In this document: positions 35,373-45,426 of the stretch, one piece after another
How positions within the stretch are numbered: position 1 is the first letter of the stretch
How the letters are laid out: each line of letters opens with the position of its first letter
From: Rhizobium esperanzae
GTDB taxonomy: Bacteria > Pseudomonadota > Alphaproteobacteria > Rhizobiales > Rhizobiaceae
Assembly (NCBI RefSeq): GCF_014197615.1
Contig: NZ_JACIFY010000005.1
Location: 186,001 to 250,000 of the forward strand
Length of the DNA: 64,000 bases
Direction: 5' to 3'
The notes under the pieces: model-generated
What the model saw: the letters and a program-made list of their open reading frames with translations, nothing else
What the model was told of the DNA's origin: nothing
Databases searched by the model: none
Position numbers and translations under genes: made by a program

Positions 35373-35594
35373 ATGACGCAAGACTACCTGGCTTTCCCAA
35401 GGCTTTTCGGCGCTCGGGCAGCCGCCACAGATGTAACCCTCTGGCATAAACACAACCCACTCCTTCCTGTGCGACTTATCGATGGGGCACGCCTCAACCC
35501 TTCCGGCCAGATCTGGCGCCGCTTTCATCTGGGCGAGTGGGAATATAAGCAGGATCCGGAAACCCTCGACGATTACGAGGCCCGCCAGTTCTGA
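35373..35594 (+). CDS. Small conserved-type hypothetical protein, 73 residues
   Basis: Unrecognised small protein, acidic at the C-terminus and rich in aromatic residues (WHKHNPLLP, GQIWRRFHLGEWEY). It has no signal peptide or membrane segment. Codon use is typical for the region and GAGG lies 9 bp before the ATG. It stands alone between a 437-bp gap and the penicillin-binding protein gene. The coding call rests on codon use and composition. Confidence 0.6.
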   Translation: MTQDYLAFPRLFGARAAATDVTLWHKHNPLLPVRLIDGARLNPSGQIWRRFHLGEWEYKQDPETLDDYEARQF

Positions 35595-35717
35595 AAGACC
35601 GCTCTGAAGGGAAGGGCTGCGATCCCTTCGCGCGCCGTCCTTAATACCCCGTTAAATCGCCGCAATTACAGTTCAACCGGATGATGACGTCGCCCGCAAG
35701 ATCGGGCGCGATCGAAC

Positions 35718-38072
35718 ATGGGGTGTGACCGGTCGGCGATGGCAGGCAGAGGCAGATCAGGCGACAGAATCGAACCGTCCTTCAGCGGCCGCCCGGCACG
35801 CGACGATGACGAATTTTCGCTCGATGCCGATGACCGTGTAGTCGGAAGCAGATCGTCGCGGCGCGGCGGTTCCAAACCGCCGCCGGAACGCCCTGCCCCG
35901 CGGCGGCGGCGGCGCGAACCGCGCGAGCGGGAGCGCGAAAGTGGCGGCCTTTTCGGCTTTATGCGCCGCGTGATTTACTGGTGCGTCGTGCTGTTCATCT
36001 GGGCCGGCATCGGTGTTGCCGGGCTCGTGCTCTATTACGGTTCACGCATGCCGAGCGCCAGCACATGGGCGATCCCGGAACGGCCGCCGAACGTCAAGAT
36101 CACCGCCGTCGACGGCAGCGTTATCGCCAATCGCGGCGCCACCGGCGGCGAGGCGCTATCGCTCGAAAACATGTCGCCCTATATTCCGGAAGCCGTCATC
36201 GCCATCGAGGACCGGCGTTTTTATTCGCATTTCGGCGTCGATCCGCTCGGTCTCGGCCGGGCGATCGTCACCAACTTCACGGCCGGCCACATGGTGCAGG
36301 GTGGCTCGACGCTGACGCAGCAGCTTGCCAAGAACCTCTTTCTCTCCCCCGAGAGAACGCTGGAACGCAAGGTGCAGGAAGTGCTGCTGGCGCTCTGGCT
36401 GGAGCAGAAATACACCAAGGACCAGATCCTTGCGATGTATCTCAACCGGGTGTTCTTCGGGTCTAACGCCTATGGCGTCGAGGCGGCCTCACGGCGCTAT
36501 TTCAACAAATCGGCGCGTGACGTGAACCTTGGCGAGGCCGCTGTGCTGGCCGGCCTGCTCAAGGCGCCATCGCGGCTTTCGCCGGCCCGCGACGCGGACG
36601 CCGCCAATGCACGCGCCCAGCTCGTGCTCGCGGCAATGCGCGAGCAGGGCTTCATTACCGATTCCGAGGTCAAGACGGCGATGTCGCAGACCCCGGCTTC
36701 GGCCAAGAGCTATTGGTCGGGGGCCGGCCACTATGTCGCCGACATGGTGATGGACGAGTTGCCGGGCCTGATCGGCGACGTCAAGGAAGACGTCGTCGTC
36801 GACACCACCATCGACAAATCGCTGGAAAAGAAGGCCGAGCAATCGCTGGTCGACGTGCTCGACAAGGAGGGCGGCAAGCTCGATGCCTCGCAGGCGGCCC
36901 TCGTCTCGATCGACGGCACCGGCGCGATCCGGGCGCTGGTCGGCGGCAGGGATTATGCGGCGAGCCAGTTCAACCGCGCCGTCAAGGCCAAACGCCAGCC
37001 GGGCTCCTCGTTCAAGCCCTTCGTCTATGCCGCGGCACTCGAAAAGGGGCTGACGCCTTTTTCGGTGTTCAACGACGCGCCGATCCGCATCGGCGACTGG
37101 ACGCCGGAGAATTACGAGAAGAAATACAATGGCGAGGTGACGCTGGCGACCGCGCTCGCCAAATCGCTGAACACGGTGGCGGCGCAGCTGGTGATGTATG
37201 ACGGGCCGGACCAGGTGATCAAACTCGCCCATCGGCTCGGCATCGAAAGCGAGCTGCAGCCGAACGCCTCGATCGCGCTCGGCACTTCGGAAGTGTCGCT
37301 GATGGAACTCACCGCCTCCTACGCCGCCTTCATGAACGGCGGTTACAAGGCGACGCCGCACGTCATCCGCCGGGTGACGACCGCCGAGGGCAAGGTTCTC
37401 TACGAAAACACCTATGACAGCCCGCCGCGCGTGCTCTCCGAGCAGATCGCCGCCCAGATGGACACGATGATGATGGGCGTCATCGAGAACGGCACCGGCA
37501 AGAGCGCCAAGATCCCGGGCTGGCAGGCGGCCGGAAAGACCGGCACGACGCAGAATTCGCGCGACGCCCTGTTCGTCGGCTTCACCAGCAATCTCACGAC
37601 AGGGGTCTGGTTCGGCAATGACGACGGCAAGCCGATGAAGAAGGTGACCGGCGGCGGCTTGCCGGCCAAGGCCTGGAAGGAATTCATGGTTGCCGCCCAC
37701 AAGGGTCTTTCACCGGCGCCGCTCTTCGGCAACGGCCAGTTGATCGGCGATCCGAACAGCGGCCAGCCAATGGCGCAGGCGGCACCCGACGGCGGGCAAC
37801 CGGTGACGGCCAAAGCGCCGCCGTCGACGATCGGTGGCATCATTTCCGGCGTCTTCGGCGGCAACGACAATGCCAACCGCTATCCGCAAGCGCCTGTCCG
37901 GCAGCCGTCGGCAACCTCCGGCAACGGTCCTGTTCCGCCTGCAGACATTGCCGAAGGCGGCGGTTCGGGCGACGGGAACATGGTTCCGCCGGGCGACATC
38001 GGGTCGCCGCAGACGACCTCTTCCGTCCAGCCTCGGCGTACGACGCTGCTCGATCTGATCATGGGCCAGTGA
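35718..38072 (+). CDS. Bifunctional penicillin-binding protein 1A
   Basis: Class A PBP of 784 residues making and cross-linking glycan strands at the inner membrane. A basic, Arg-rich cytoplasmic tail (1-80) precedes one membrane anchor at about 83-108. The GT51 transglycosylase has the catalytic Glu in IAIEDRRFYSHFGVDP and GGSTLTQQLAKNLFL. The transpeptidase motifs are S-x-x-K in QPGSSFKPFVYAA, S-x-N in AKSLNTVAAQL and KTG in AAGKTGTTQNSRDA. The C-terminal 120 residues are a Gly/Pro-rich tail. The start is the ATG at 35718 or the in-frame ATG at 35739. The 385-bp gap downstream contains the dnaK promoter and no other gene I can support. Confidence 0.92.
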   Translation: MGCDRSAMAGRGRSGDRIEPSFSGRPARDDDEFSLDADDRVVGSRSSRRGGSKPPPERPAPRRRRREPRERERESGGLFGFMRRVIYWCVVLFIWAGIGVAGLVLYYGSRMPSASTWAIPERPPNVKITAVDGSVIANRGATGGEALSLENMSPYIPEAVIAIEDRRFYSHFGVDPLGLGRAIVTNFTAGHMVQGGSTLTQQLAKNLFLSPERTLERKVQEVLLALWLEQKYTKDQILAMYLNRVFFGSNAYGVEAASRRYFNKSARDVNLGEAAVLAGLLKAPSRLSPARDADAANARAQLVLAAMREQGFITDSEVKTAMSQTPASAKSYWSGAGHYVADMVMDELPGLIGDVKEDVVVDTTIDKSLEKKAEQSLVDVLDKEGGKLDASQAALVSIDGTGAIRALVGGRDYAASQFNRAVKAKRQPGSSFKPFVYAAALEKGLTPFSVFNDAPIRIGDWTPENYEKKYNGEVTLATALAKSLNTVAAQLVMYDGPDQVIKLAHRLGIESELQPNASIALGTSEVSLMELTASYAAFMNGGYKATPHVIRRVTTAEGKVLYENTYDSPPRVLSEQIAAQMDTMMMGVIENGTGKSAKIPGWQAAGKTGTTQNSRDALFVGFTSNLTTGVWFGNDDGKPMKKVTGGGLPAKAWKEFMVAAHKGLSPAPLFGNGQLIGDPNSGQPMAQAAPDGGQPVTAKAPPSTIGGIISGVFGGNDNANRYPQAPVRQPSATSGNGPVPPADIAEGGGSGDGNMVPPGDIGSPQTTSSVQPRRTTLLDLIMGQ

Positions 38073-38313
38073 GAGCCTTGCTGCGGGCCTGGTGCAAGCG
38101 CGATGCCGCAAAACGGGCCGCCTCTGTTTTGATCGAGCGAGGCCCTTTCGCGCTTGCTTTCGGCGGGTGGCGCTGTCTCGGGACCACCGCACGTTTCGGC
38201 GCGGCACGCATTGGAAATCGGCTGCCTTACGCTCATGGGGCGACCTTGTTCCCGACGGTGATGAAAATTGAATGCAACACATTCGTTTTGCTGGATTCCG
38301 GGCCATTTCCCGC

Positions 38314-38343
38314 CTTGCAGTCCCGAAAACCGCTCCTTATATA
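38314..38343 (+). promoter_or_regulatory. Heat-shock (RpoH-type) promoter of dnaK
   Basis: CTTGCA, 16 bases, then CTTATATA. This resembles the alphaproteobacterial sigma-32 promoter (CTTG box and a C-rich -10). It lies 115 bp upstream of the dnaK ATG, giving a leader of about 108 bases. No CIRCE inverted repeat is visible. Confidence 0.6.
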
Positions 38344-38457
38344 CGCCGCATCACCGCAATCACGATTGCGTAATCGTAAGTAGACCCATCCCGTAAGGGG
38401 CTGTCAGGGAAATGCCTTTCTGGGGGTTCCGACAGCTTGCTTCAAGGAGAGAATGAC

Positions 38458-40374
<1,917 letters not shown>

Positions 40375-40459
40375 TCCGCGACGGCGTGGTTATGCTTCAA
40401 CACCTGATCCGGCTGCTCACCATGGCAGCCGGAAATCCATTTCCGGGGTTTAATCCTTA

Positions 40460-41590
40460 ATGGCAAAAGCGGACTTTTACGAAACTCTGGGTGTAGCCAA
40501 GACGGCGGACGAGAAAGAGCTGAAGAGCGCCTTCCGCAAACTGGCGATGAAATACCATCCGGACAAGAACCCGGATGACAAGGACGCCGAACGCAAGTTC
40601 AAGGAAATCAACGAAGCCTACGAGATGCTCAAGGACCCGCAGAAGCGGGCGGCCTATGATCGCTACGGCCATGCGGCCTTCGAACATGGCGGCATGGGCG
40701 GCGGCGGTGGCGGCGGCTTTGCCGGCGGCGGTTTCTCCGACATCTTCGAGGATATTTTCGGCGAGATGATGGGTGGAGGACGTGCGCGCCAGCGCTCGTC
40801 GGGAGGCCGGGAGCGCGGCGCCGATCTTCGCTACAATATGGAAATTACGCTGGAAGAATCCTTTTCCGGCAAGACGGCGCAGATCCGCGTTCCGACGTCG
40901 ATCACCTGCGACGTCTGTTCGGGTTCGGGCGCCAAGCCCGGCACGCAGCCGAAGAATTGCGGCACCTGCCAGGGAAGTGGGCGCGTGCGTGCAGCGCAGG
41001 GCTTCTTCTCGATCGAGCGGACCTGCCCGACCTGCCACGGCCGCGGCCAGATCATTCCCGATCCTTGCCCGAAATGCCATGGCCAGGGCCGGGTGACGGA
41101 AGAGCGTTCGCTCTCGGTCAATATTCCCGCCGGCATCGAGGATGGTACGCGCATCCGCCTGCAGGGCGAGGGCGAAGCCGGCACCCGTGGCGGGCCGGCG
41201 GGCGATCTCTATATCTTCCTGTCCGTCAAACCGCATGAATTCTATCAGCGCGACGGAGCCGATCTTTATTGCGCCGTTCCGATCTCGATGACGACGGCCG
41301 CTCTCGGCGGAACCTTCGACGTGGCGACGCTCGACGGTACCAAGTCGCGCGTCAGCGTGCCCGAGGGCACGCAAGCCGGCAAACAGTTCCGCCTGAAAAA
41401 CAAGGGCATGCCGGTGCTGCGCTCGGCGCAGACGGGCGACCTCTACATCCAGATCCAGATCGAGACGCCGCAAAAGCTCACCAAGCGCCAGCGCGAGCTG
41501 CTGCAGGAATTCGAGCAGCTTTCCTCCAAGGAGAACAATCCCGAATCGACGGGCTTCTTTGCCCGCATGAAGGAATTCTTCGAAGGCTGA
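40460..41590 (+). CDS. dnaJ: Co-chaperone DnaJ (Hsp40)
   Basis: Type I J-protein, 376 residues, that loads substrates on DnaK and triggers its ATPase. The J-domain (residues 5-70) has the HPD motif in [12 protein letters not shown] Gly/Phe region ([20 protein letters not shown]) follows. Four CxxCxGxG zinc repeats are visible as [24 protein letters not shown] and CPKCHGQG at about 145-205. The C-terminal beta domains and dimer helix complete it. It shares the dnaK transcript and ends at a clear terminator. Confidence 0.97.
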   Translation: MAKADFYETLGVAKTADEKELKSAFRKLAMKYHPDKNPDDKDAERKFKEINEAYEMLKDPQKRAAYDRYGHAAFEHGGMGGGGGGGFAGGGFSDIFEDIFGEMMGGGRARQRSSGGRERGADLRYNMEITLEESFSGKTAQIRVPTSITCDVCSGSGAKPGTQPKNCGTCQGSGRVRAAQGFFSIERTCPTCHGRGQIIPDPCPKCHGQGRVTEERSLSVNIPAGIEDGTRIRLQGEGEAGTRGGPAGDLYIFLSVKPHEFYQRDGADLYCAVPISMTTAALGGTFDVATLDGTKSRVSVPEGTQAGKQFRLKNKGMPVLRSAQTGDLYIQIQIETPQKLTKRQRELLQEFEQLSSKENNPESTGFFARMKEFFEG

Positions 41591-41617
41591 ACCGCGATCG
41601 ATAGATCCCTCTCGAAA

Positions 41618-41647
41618 GCCGGGGACGGAAACGTCTCCGGCTTTTTT
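41618..41647 (+). terminator. Rho-independent terminator of dnaK-dnaJ
   Basis: GCCGGGGACG, loop GAAA, CGTCTCCGGC, then TTTTTT. The 10-bp stem has a single G-T wobble. It starts 28 bp after the dnaJ stop. Confidence 0.9.
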
Positions 41648-41656
41648 GATTCGCCA

Positions 41657-41709
41657 TCTTTGTTTTTACGCATGTCGTTGTCGCAAACCGCTGCACGATT
41701 TTGCGCGAC
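41657..41709 (-). repeat. Dispersed intergenic repeat, copy B
   Basis: Read on the minus strand, this begins GTCGCGCAAAA and ends CATGCGTAAAAACAAAGA. It matches 52441-52494 (plus strand) at about 50 of 54 positions with one indel. It abuts the dnaJ terminator. No coding frame is present in it. The remaining 196 bp to the next gene contains a small CTCAG/CTGAG hairpin near 41749-41766 and nothing else I can assign. Confidence 0.75.
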
Positions 41710-41905
41710 CCGCTTCAAGCGCTTTGCAATTGCCCCAATTTGCAACACTCAGTGCTTGCGCTGAGCAATTTGTCCCGGATCGGCACGGCGACGGGGCCGA
41801 ACATGACTTACGTTAACGCAGCCAGATGATGCCGCTTGCAAGTTTTCCAAATGAATTCAGTCTCTGCCGTCAGTCGGGAACAACAAAAAATCAAGGGTAT
41901 CTGCC

Positions 41906-42106
41906 ATGGCGTCAGCCTTTTCCTCTCAGTCCGAAGATGTCGACGTTCTCGCCGGCGCCCTCTACACATGGTGCGCCGAGCGCAACATCAAGCTTCGCAG
42001 CCAGCAGGGCCTTTCAATCGCCAGTATTGCGATCGACCTCTATCATGCCGGCCACCAGACGCAGGACGATCTGCTGATGGCCTTGCACGAATGTGAGATT
42101 CACTAA
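41906..42106 (+). CDS. Small hypothetical protein, 66 residues
   Basis: Unrecognised acidic small protein (SSQSEDVDVLAGALYTWC ... QTQDDLLMALHECEIH), with no membrane segment. It looks mostly helical. AAGGG lies 9 bp before the ATG, and codon use fits the neighbours, so I believe it is real. Two other ATGs upstream lie in different frames. It sits between the dnaJ terminator/repeat and a convergent XRE regulator; no function can be inferred. Confidence 0.65.
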   Translation: MASAFSSQSEDVDVLAGALYTWCAERNIKLRSQQGLSIASIAIDLYHAGHQTQDDLLMALHECEIH

Positions 42107-42242
42107 AGCGCGCGGCGTAAAACCGCGCGCACCGGAGATGCTTCCTGTCTTTGTCTTGATGCCCCACCAAATTGCCGCACACATGCCTGTGTCCGGATAT
42201 CACCCCGGACCAAGGTCATGTCTTCTGTGAAGCGCGGCGGAA

Positions 42243-42605
42243 TCAGGCGGCGGTTTCTTCGGCCGCTTCGCCAACCATGAGGGTGAGGATGGTCTTGACC
42301 GCTTCCTTGCCCGCCGATGAACTCAGTTTGTCGTAGGTCAGAGCAAGCGCATAGGCGTCAGGGCTGAGTTCGACCCGGCTGCCGAATTGCGATACGCCCT
42401 CGAAAAGAGCAGAGATCTCGACATCGAGGAAAACCGCGATCTGATGCAGCTTGCTGGCGGAAACGCGGTTCGCGCCTTTTTCGTATTTCTGGATCTGCTG
42501 GAAAGTCAGTCCGAGTGCTTCGCCAAGCTCAAGCTGCGAAACACGGCGAAGGGCGCGAAACTGTCTTACGTTGCGACCAACGATAATATCAACCGGATCT
42601 GGCAC
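42243..42605 (-). CDS. XRE-family helix-turn-helix regulator
   Basis: DNA-binding protein of 120 residues. The HTH lies at about residues 8-65 (VGRNVRQFRALRRVSQLELGEALGLTFQQIQKYEKGANRVSASKL). This LTFQQIQKYEKG type is common in rhizobial regulators such as PraR/PhrR. The C-terminal half is helical and may dimerise. The start is a GTG at 42605 preceded by GAGAG; the nearby ATG is out of frame. It faces away from recF across a 387-bp region and may regulate itself. The target genes are unknown. Confidence 0.85.
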   Translation of the reverse strand: MPDPVDIIVGRNVRQFRALRRVSQLELGEALGLTFQQIQKYEKGANRVSASKLHQIAVFLDVEISALFEGVSQFGSRVELSPDAYALALTYDKLSSSAGKEAVKTILTLMVGEAAEETAA

Positions 42606-42741
42606 TTCATCACTCTCTAATACTTAATAGTTCGTTTACCATATCGTTTTTACGGGATAACTCAACTCTACAGTTGCAAAATTCAACCGACTTTTTTTGG
42701 GCTTTACGTTACGTCAGGAGCCGCGGATGGACGCGGCAAAA

Positions 42742-42920
42742 CCCCGGATATCCAAGGCTTGAGGTGATCGATAACAGCTGTGGGCGGGACTGGTTCGATG
42801 AAGCCAGCCTATCCGCGCGGTGGTTGTATTTTTAGAACAATCTGGAAAGCGCCCCTACGCCGTGAGGCCGCCGGACAACAGAATGCGGCCACGGAGGCTA
42901 CCTCGAAAATCCGTCCGGGG
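42742..42920 (+). other. Structured non-coding region upstream of recF
   Basis: The 387 bp between the XRE gene and recF shows long-range complementarity. CCCCGGA (42742-42748) pairs with TCCGGGG (42914-42920), and inside it TTGAGGT (42759-42765) pairs with ACCTC-AA (42900-42907, one bulge). Within lies a hairpin CCGT-GGCCGC / GCGGCCACGG (42860-42894). A frame continuous with recF covers part of it, but its codon use is poor. It could be a small RNA or a structured leader; I see no clear promoter or terminator. Confidence 0.35.
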
Positions 42921-42992
42921 CAGCAAAGCTCAGTGCCTTGCCATCATCGCCGCTTAGGCTTAGCTGTCACGTTTCACGATTCCGGACATTCG

Positions 42993-44117
42993 ATGCCGCA
43001 CAAGGTTTCTCTTTCCCGTCTGAAGCTGACAGACTTCCGAAATTATGCGTCGGCGGCGCTAACCCTTGACGGCCGGCATGCCGTGCTGACGGGAGACAAC
43101 GGCGCCGGCAAAACCAATCTCATGGAGGCCGTCTCGCTGCTTTCGCCTGGCCGCGGCCTGCGCCGCGCTGCCTATGGCGACATTACCCGTGTCGGCGCGG
43201 CCGGCGGTTTTTCGATCTTCGCGGCGCTCGACGGGATGGAAGGCGACGTCGAGATCGGCACCGGCATCGAAACCGGCGAGGAAAGCACCGCCCGCAGGCT
43301 GCGGATCAACGGCACCCCTGCCAAAACAGCAGACGAACTGACCGATCATCTGCGTCTTCTCTGGCTGACGCCGGCGATGGACGGCCTGTTTACCGGCGCC
43401 TCCTCCGACCGGCGCCGCTTTCTCGATCGGCTGGTGCTGTCGCTCGATCCCGCCCATGGCCGCCGCGCCAGCGATTTCGAGCGCGCCATGCGCAGCCGCA
43501 ACAAGTTGCTGGATGAAGGCCGCTTCGATCCCTCCTGGCTTGCCGGCATCGAGGAACAAATGGCAAGCCTCGGCATCGCCATGGCGCTCGCCCGGCAGGA
43601 AATGCTCGGCCTGCTGACCCGGCTGATCGAGGAGACCCGCGAGAGTTCACCTTTTCCATCGGCATCGCTGCAGCTTTCGGGTTTCATGGACGGTCAGTTT
43701 TCACGGCCCTCGGTCGACCTCGAGGATGATTATGCGGCAATGCTGGCGGAGAGCCGCTACCGCGACGCCGGCGCGGGACGCACGCTCGACGGGCCGCATC
43801 GGGCCGATCTCATCGTCCATCACCGCGAAAAGGCGATGGAGGCGGAACGCTGCTCGACCGGCGAGCAGAAGGCGCTGCTCGTCGGTCTGGTGCTTGCGCA
43901 TGCGCGGCTGGTCGGCAATCTCACCGGCCATGCGCCGATCCTGCTGCTCGACGAGATCGCCGCCCATCTCGACGAGAACAGGCGCGCCGCGCTGTTCGAC
44001 CTCATCGACGGCCTCGGCGGCCAGGCCTTCATGACCGGAACGGATCGCTCGATGTTTTCGGCGTTGGGCGACAGAGCACAGGTCTTCACAGTGGCCGACG
44101 GAAGGGTGTTCGAATGA
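42993..44117 (+). CDS. recF: DNA replication and repair protein RecF
   Basis: SMC-like ATPase that helps load RecA at single-strand gaps, 374 residues. It begins with SLSRLKLTDFRNYASAAL; Walker A is GDNGAGKTN at about residues 34-42. DGPHRADLIVHH and the signature CSTGEQKALLVGLVLAHA follow, with Walker B PILLLDEIAAHLDENRR. The open frame extends 213 bp upstream, but the ATG at 42993 gives the standard RecF N-terminus and length. The moeB-like gene overlaps its stop by 4 bp (ATGA). Confidence 0.95.
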   Translation: MPHKVSLSRLKLTDFRNYASAALTLDGRHAVLTGDNGAGKTNLMEAVSLLSPGRGLRRAAYGDITRVGAAGGFSIFAALDGMEGDVEIGTGIETGEESTARRLRINGTPAKTADELTDHLRLLWLTPAMDGLFTGASSDRRRFLDRLVLSLDPAHGRRASDFERAMRSRNKLLDEGRFDPSWLAGIEEQMASLGIAMALARQEMLGLLTRLIEETRESSPFPSASLQLSGFMDGQFSRPSVDLEDDYAAMLAESRYRDAGAGRTLDGPHRADLIVHHREKAMEAERCSTGEQKALLVGLVLAHARLVGNLTGHAPILLLDEIAAHLDENRRAALFDLIDGLGGQAFMTGTDRSMFSALGDRAQVFTVADGRVFE

Positions 44118-44932
44118 CCGAAGCGGCTTTTCCCAGCCTCGGGCGTCATGATAACATTGGCGCCATGGAACCGCTCAGCCCTGACGAAATCGCGCGCTAT
44201 CACCGCCACATCCTGCTGCCGGAGATCGGCGGTGCAGGCCAGCAGAGGTTGAAGGCCGCCCGCGTGCTGGTGATCGGCGCCGGCGGCCTCGGCGCACCGA
44301 TCCTGCAATATCTGGCGGCAGCCGGCGTCGGCACGCTCGGCATCGTCGATGACGACCGGGTATCGCTGTCGAACCTGCAGCGCCAGGTCATCCATGATTC
44401 CGGCACGATCGGGGAGTTGAAGACGGAAAGCGCAGCGCTTGCCATCACGAGACTCAATCCGCATGTCCGGCTCATCCGCTTCGAGGAACGGTTTTCCCAC
44501 GAGACTGCCCGCCGGCAACTCTCCGGCTTCGATCTGCTGATCGACGGCTCCGACAATTTCGACACGCGTTACACCGCCGCCGATGCAGCTGAGGAAACGC
44601 GCATCCCGCTTGTCACCGGTGCCGTCGGGCGCTTCGACGGTTCGCTGACGGTACTCAAGCCCTATGAGAGCGGCGAAGACGGGACCCCCAACCCCAGATA
44701 TCGCGACCTGTTTCCGGAAGCGCCGCCAGCGGGGCTCATTCCCGCCTGCGCCGAGGCCGGCGTCATCGGCGCGCTGACCGGCGTTATCGGCACGATGATG
44801 GCGATGGAAGCGATCAAACTCGTCACCGGCACCGGCGAGCCGCTGGTCGGACGGCTGCTGCTCTATGACGCGCTTGCGGCCCGCTTCGACACCGTCCGCT
44901 ATAAGCGCCGCCGCGCAAGGCAGGCTGGATGA
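44114..44932 (+). CDS. moeB: ThiF/MoeB-family adenylyltransferase
   Basis: E1-like enzyme, 272 residues, that adenylates the C-terminal Gly of a sulfur-carrier protein such as MoaD or ThiS. The N-terminal signature ARYHRHILLPEIGGAGQQRL and the nucleotide motif VIGAGGLGAPILQYLAAAGVG (about residues 55-76) are present, followed by DDDRVSLSNLQRQ and the Arg/Lys residues downstream. The first zinc CxxC of E. coli MoeB is absent; the matching segment reads NPRYRDLFP. A single Cys remains in PACAEAGVIG. The ATG at 44114 is used because GGAAGGG lies 8 bp upstream; 44165 is the alternative. Which carrier it serves is uncertain. Confidence 0.82.
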   Translation: MTEAAFPSLGRHDNIGAMEPLSPDEIARYHRHILLPEIGGAGQQRLKAARVLVIGAGGLGAPILQYLAAAGVGTLGIVDDDRVSLSNLQRQVIHDSGTIGELKTESAALAITRLNPHVRLIRFEERFSHETARRQLSGFDLLIDGSDNFDTRYTAADAAEETRIPLVTGAVGRFDGSLTVLKPYESGEDGTPNPRYRDLFPEAPPAGLIPACAEAGVIGALTGVIGTMMAMEAIKLVTGTGEPLVGRLLLYDALAARFDTVRYKRRRARQAG

Positions 44933-45417
44933 TGATCGTCCGTCTCGACCAGGACTTCACACGCTGGGATGAATTGCTGGCGCTTATCCTCGCCGCCTTC
45001 GCTTCGATGAACGGCAGGATCGATCCGCCATCCTCTGCGCTCAAGCTGACGACCGAGTCACTGGCTGAAAAGGCCAGAGCCGAGATCGGCCATGCCGCCC
45101 TCGACGGTGAAAAGTTGGTCGGCTGCCTTTTCCTGCGGCCGGAGGCCGATTGTCTCTATGTCGGCAAGCTTGCCGTTCTGCCTGAGGCGCAGGGCAAGGG
45201 CCTCGGCAAACGGCTGCTGGCAATTGCCGAGGAGACGGCCGCGTCGCTGGGGCTTGCCGCCTTAAGGCTGGAAACACGCATCGAGCTCACCGACAATCAC
45301 GCCGTCTTTGCCGCCTGGGGATTTTCCAGAACCGCCGAGAAGGCGCATCCGGGCTTTGCCAGGACGACCTTCGTCGAGATGCGCAAGGTCCTTGCATCTC
45401 AGACCCGCACCGACTGA
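44929..45417 (+). CDS. GNAT-family N-acetyltransferase
   Basis: GNAT fold protein of 162 residues. The acetyl-CoA binding motif A is clear at about residues 80-105: YVGKLAVLPEAQGKGLGKRLLAIAEE (the Q/RxxGxG/A type). The C-terminal LRLETRIELTDNHAVFAAWGFSRTAEKAH is typical. The substrate is unknown. It overlaps the moeB-like gene by 4 bp and is the last gene of the recF-moeB-GNAT run. It is convergent with the hydroxyacid dehydrogenase, whose stop is 9 bp away. Confidence 0.85.
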   Translation: MMIVRLDQDFTRWDELLALILAAFASMNGRIDPPSSALKLTTESLAEKARAEIGHAALDGEKLVGCLFLRPEADCLYVGKLAVLPEAQGKGLGKRLLAIAEETAASLGLAALRLETRIELTDNHAVFAAWGFSRTAEKAHPGFARTTFVEMRKVLASQTRTD

Positions 45418-45426
45418 ATGAAGCCT

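Noticed and set aside
35164..35373. 69-codon Cys-rich frame before the 73-residue gene
   Set aside because: No ribosome binding site, odd composition and codon use; probably chance.
38069..38383. 104-codon frame between the PBP1A gene and dnaK
   Set aside because: It runs through the heat-shock promoter, lacks a ribosome binding site and has atypical codon use.
42795..42815. GGTTCGAT, resembling a tRNA T-arm
   Set aside because: The flanking bases do not form a 5-bp T-stem with a 7-base loop, and no acceptor or anticodon arm can be drawn.
42780..42992. N-terminal extension of recF
   Set aside because: The added 71 residues have poor codon use and no RecF similarity; the ATG at 42993 gives the standard protein.
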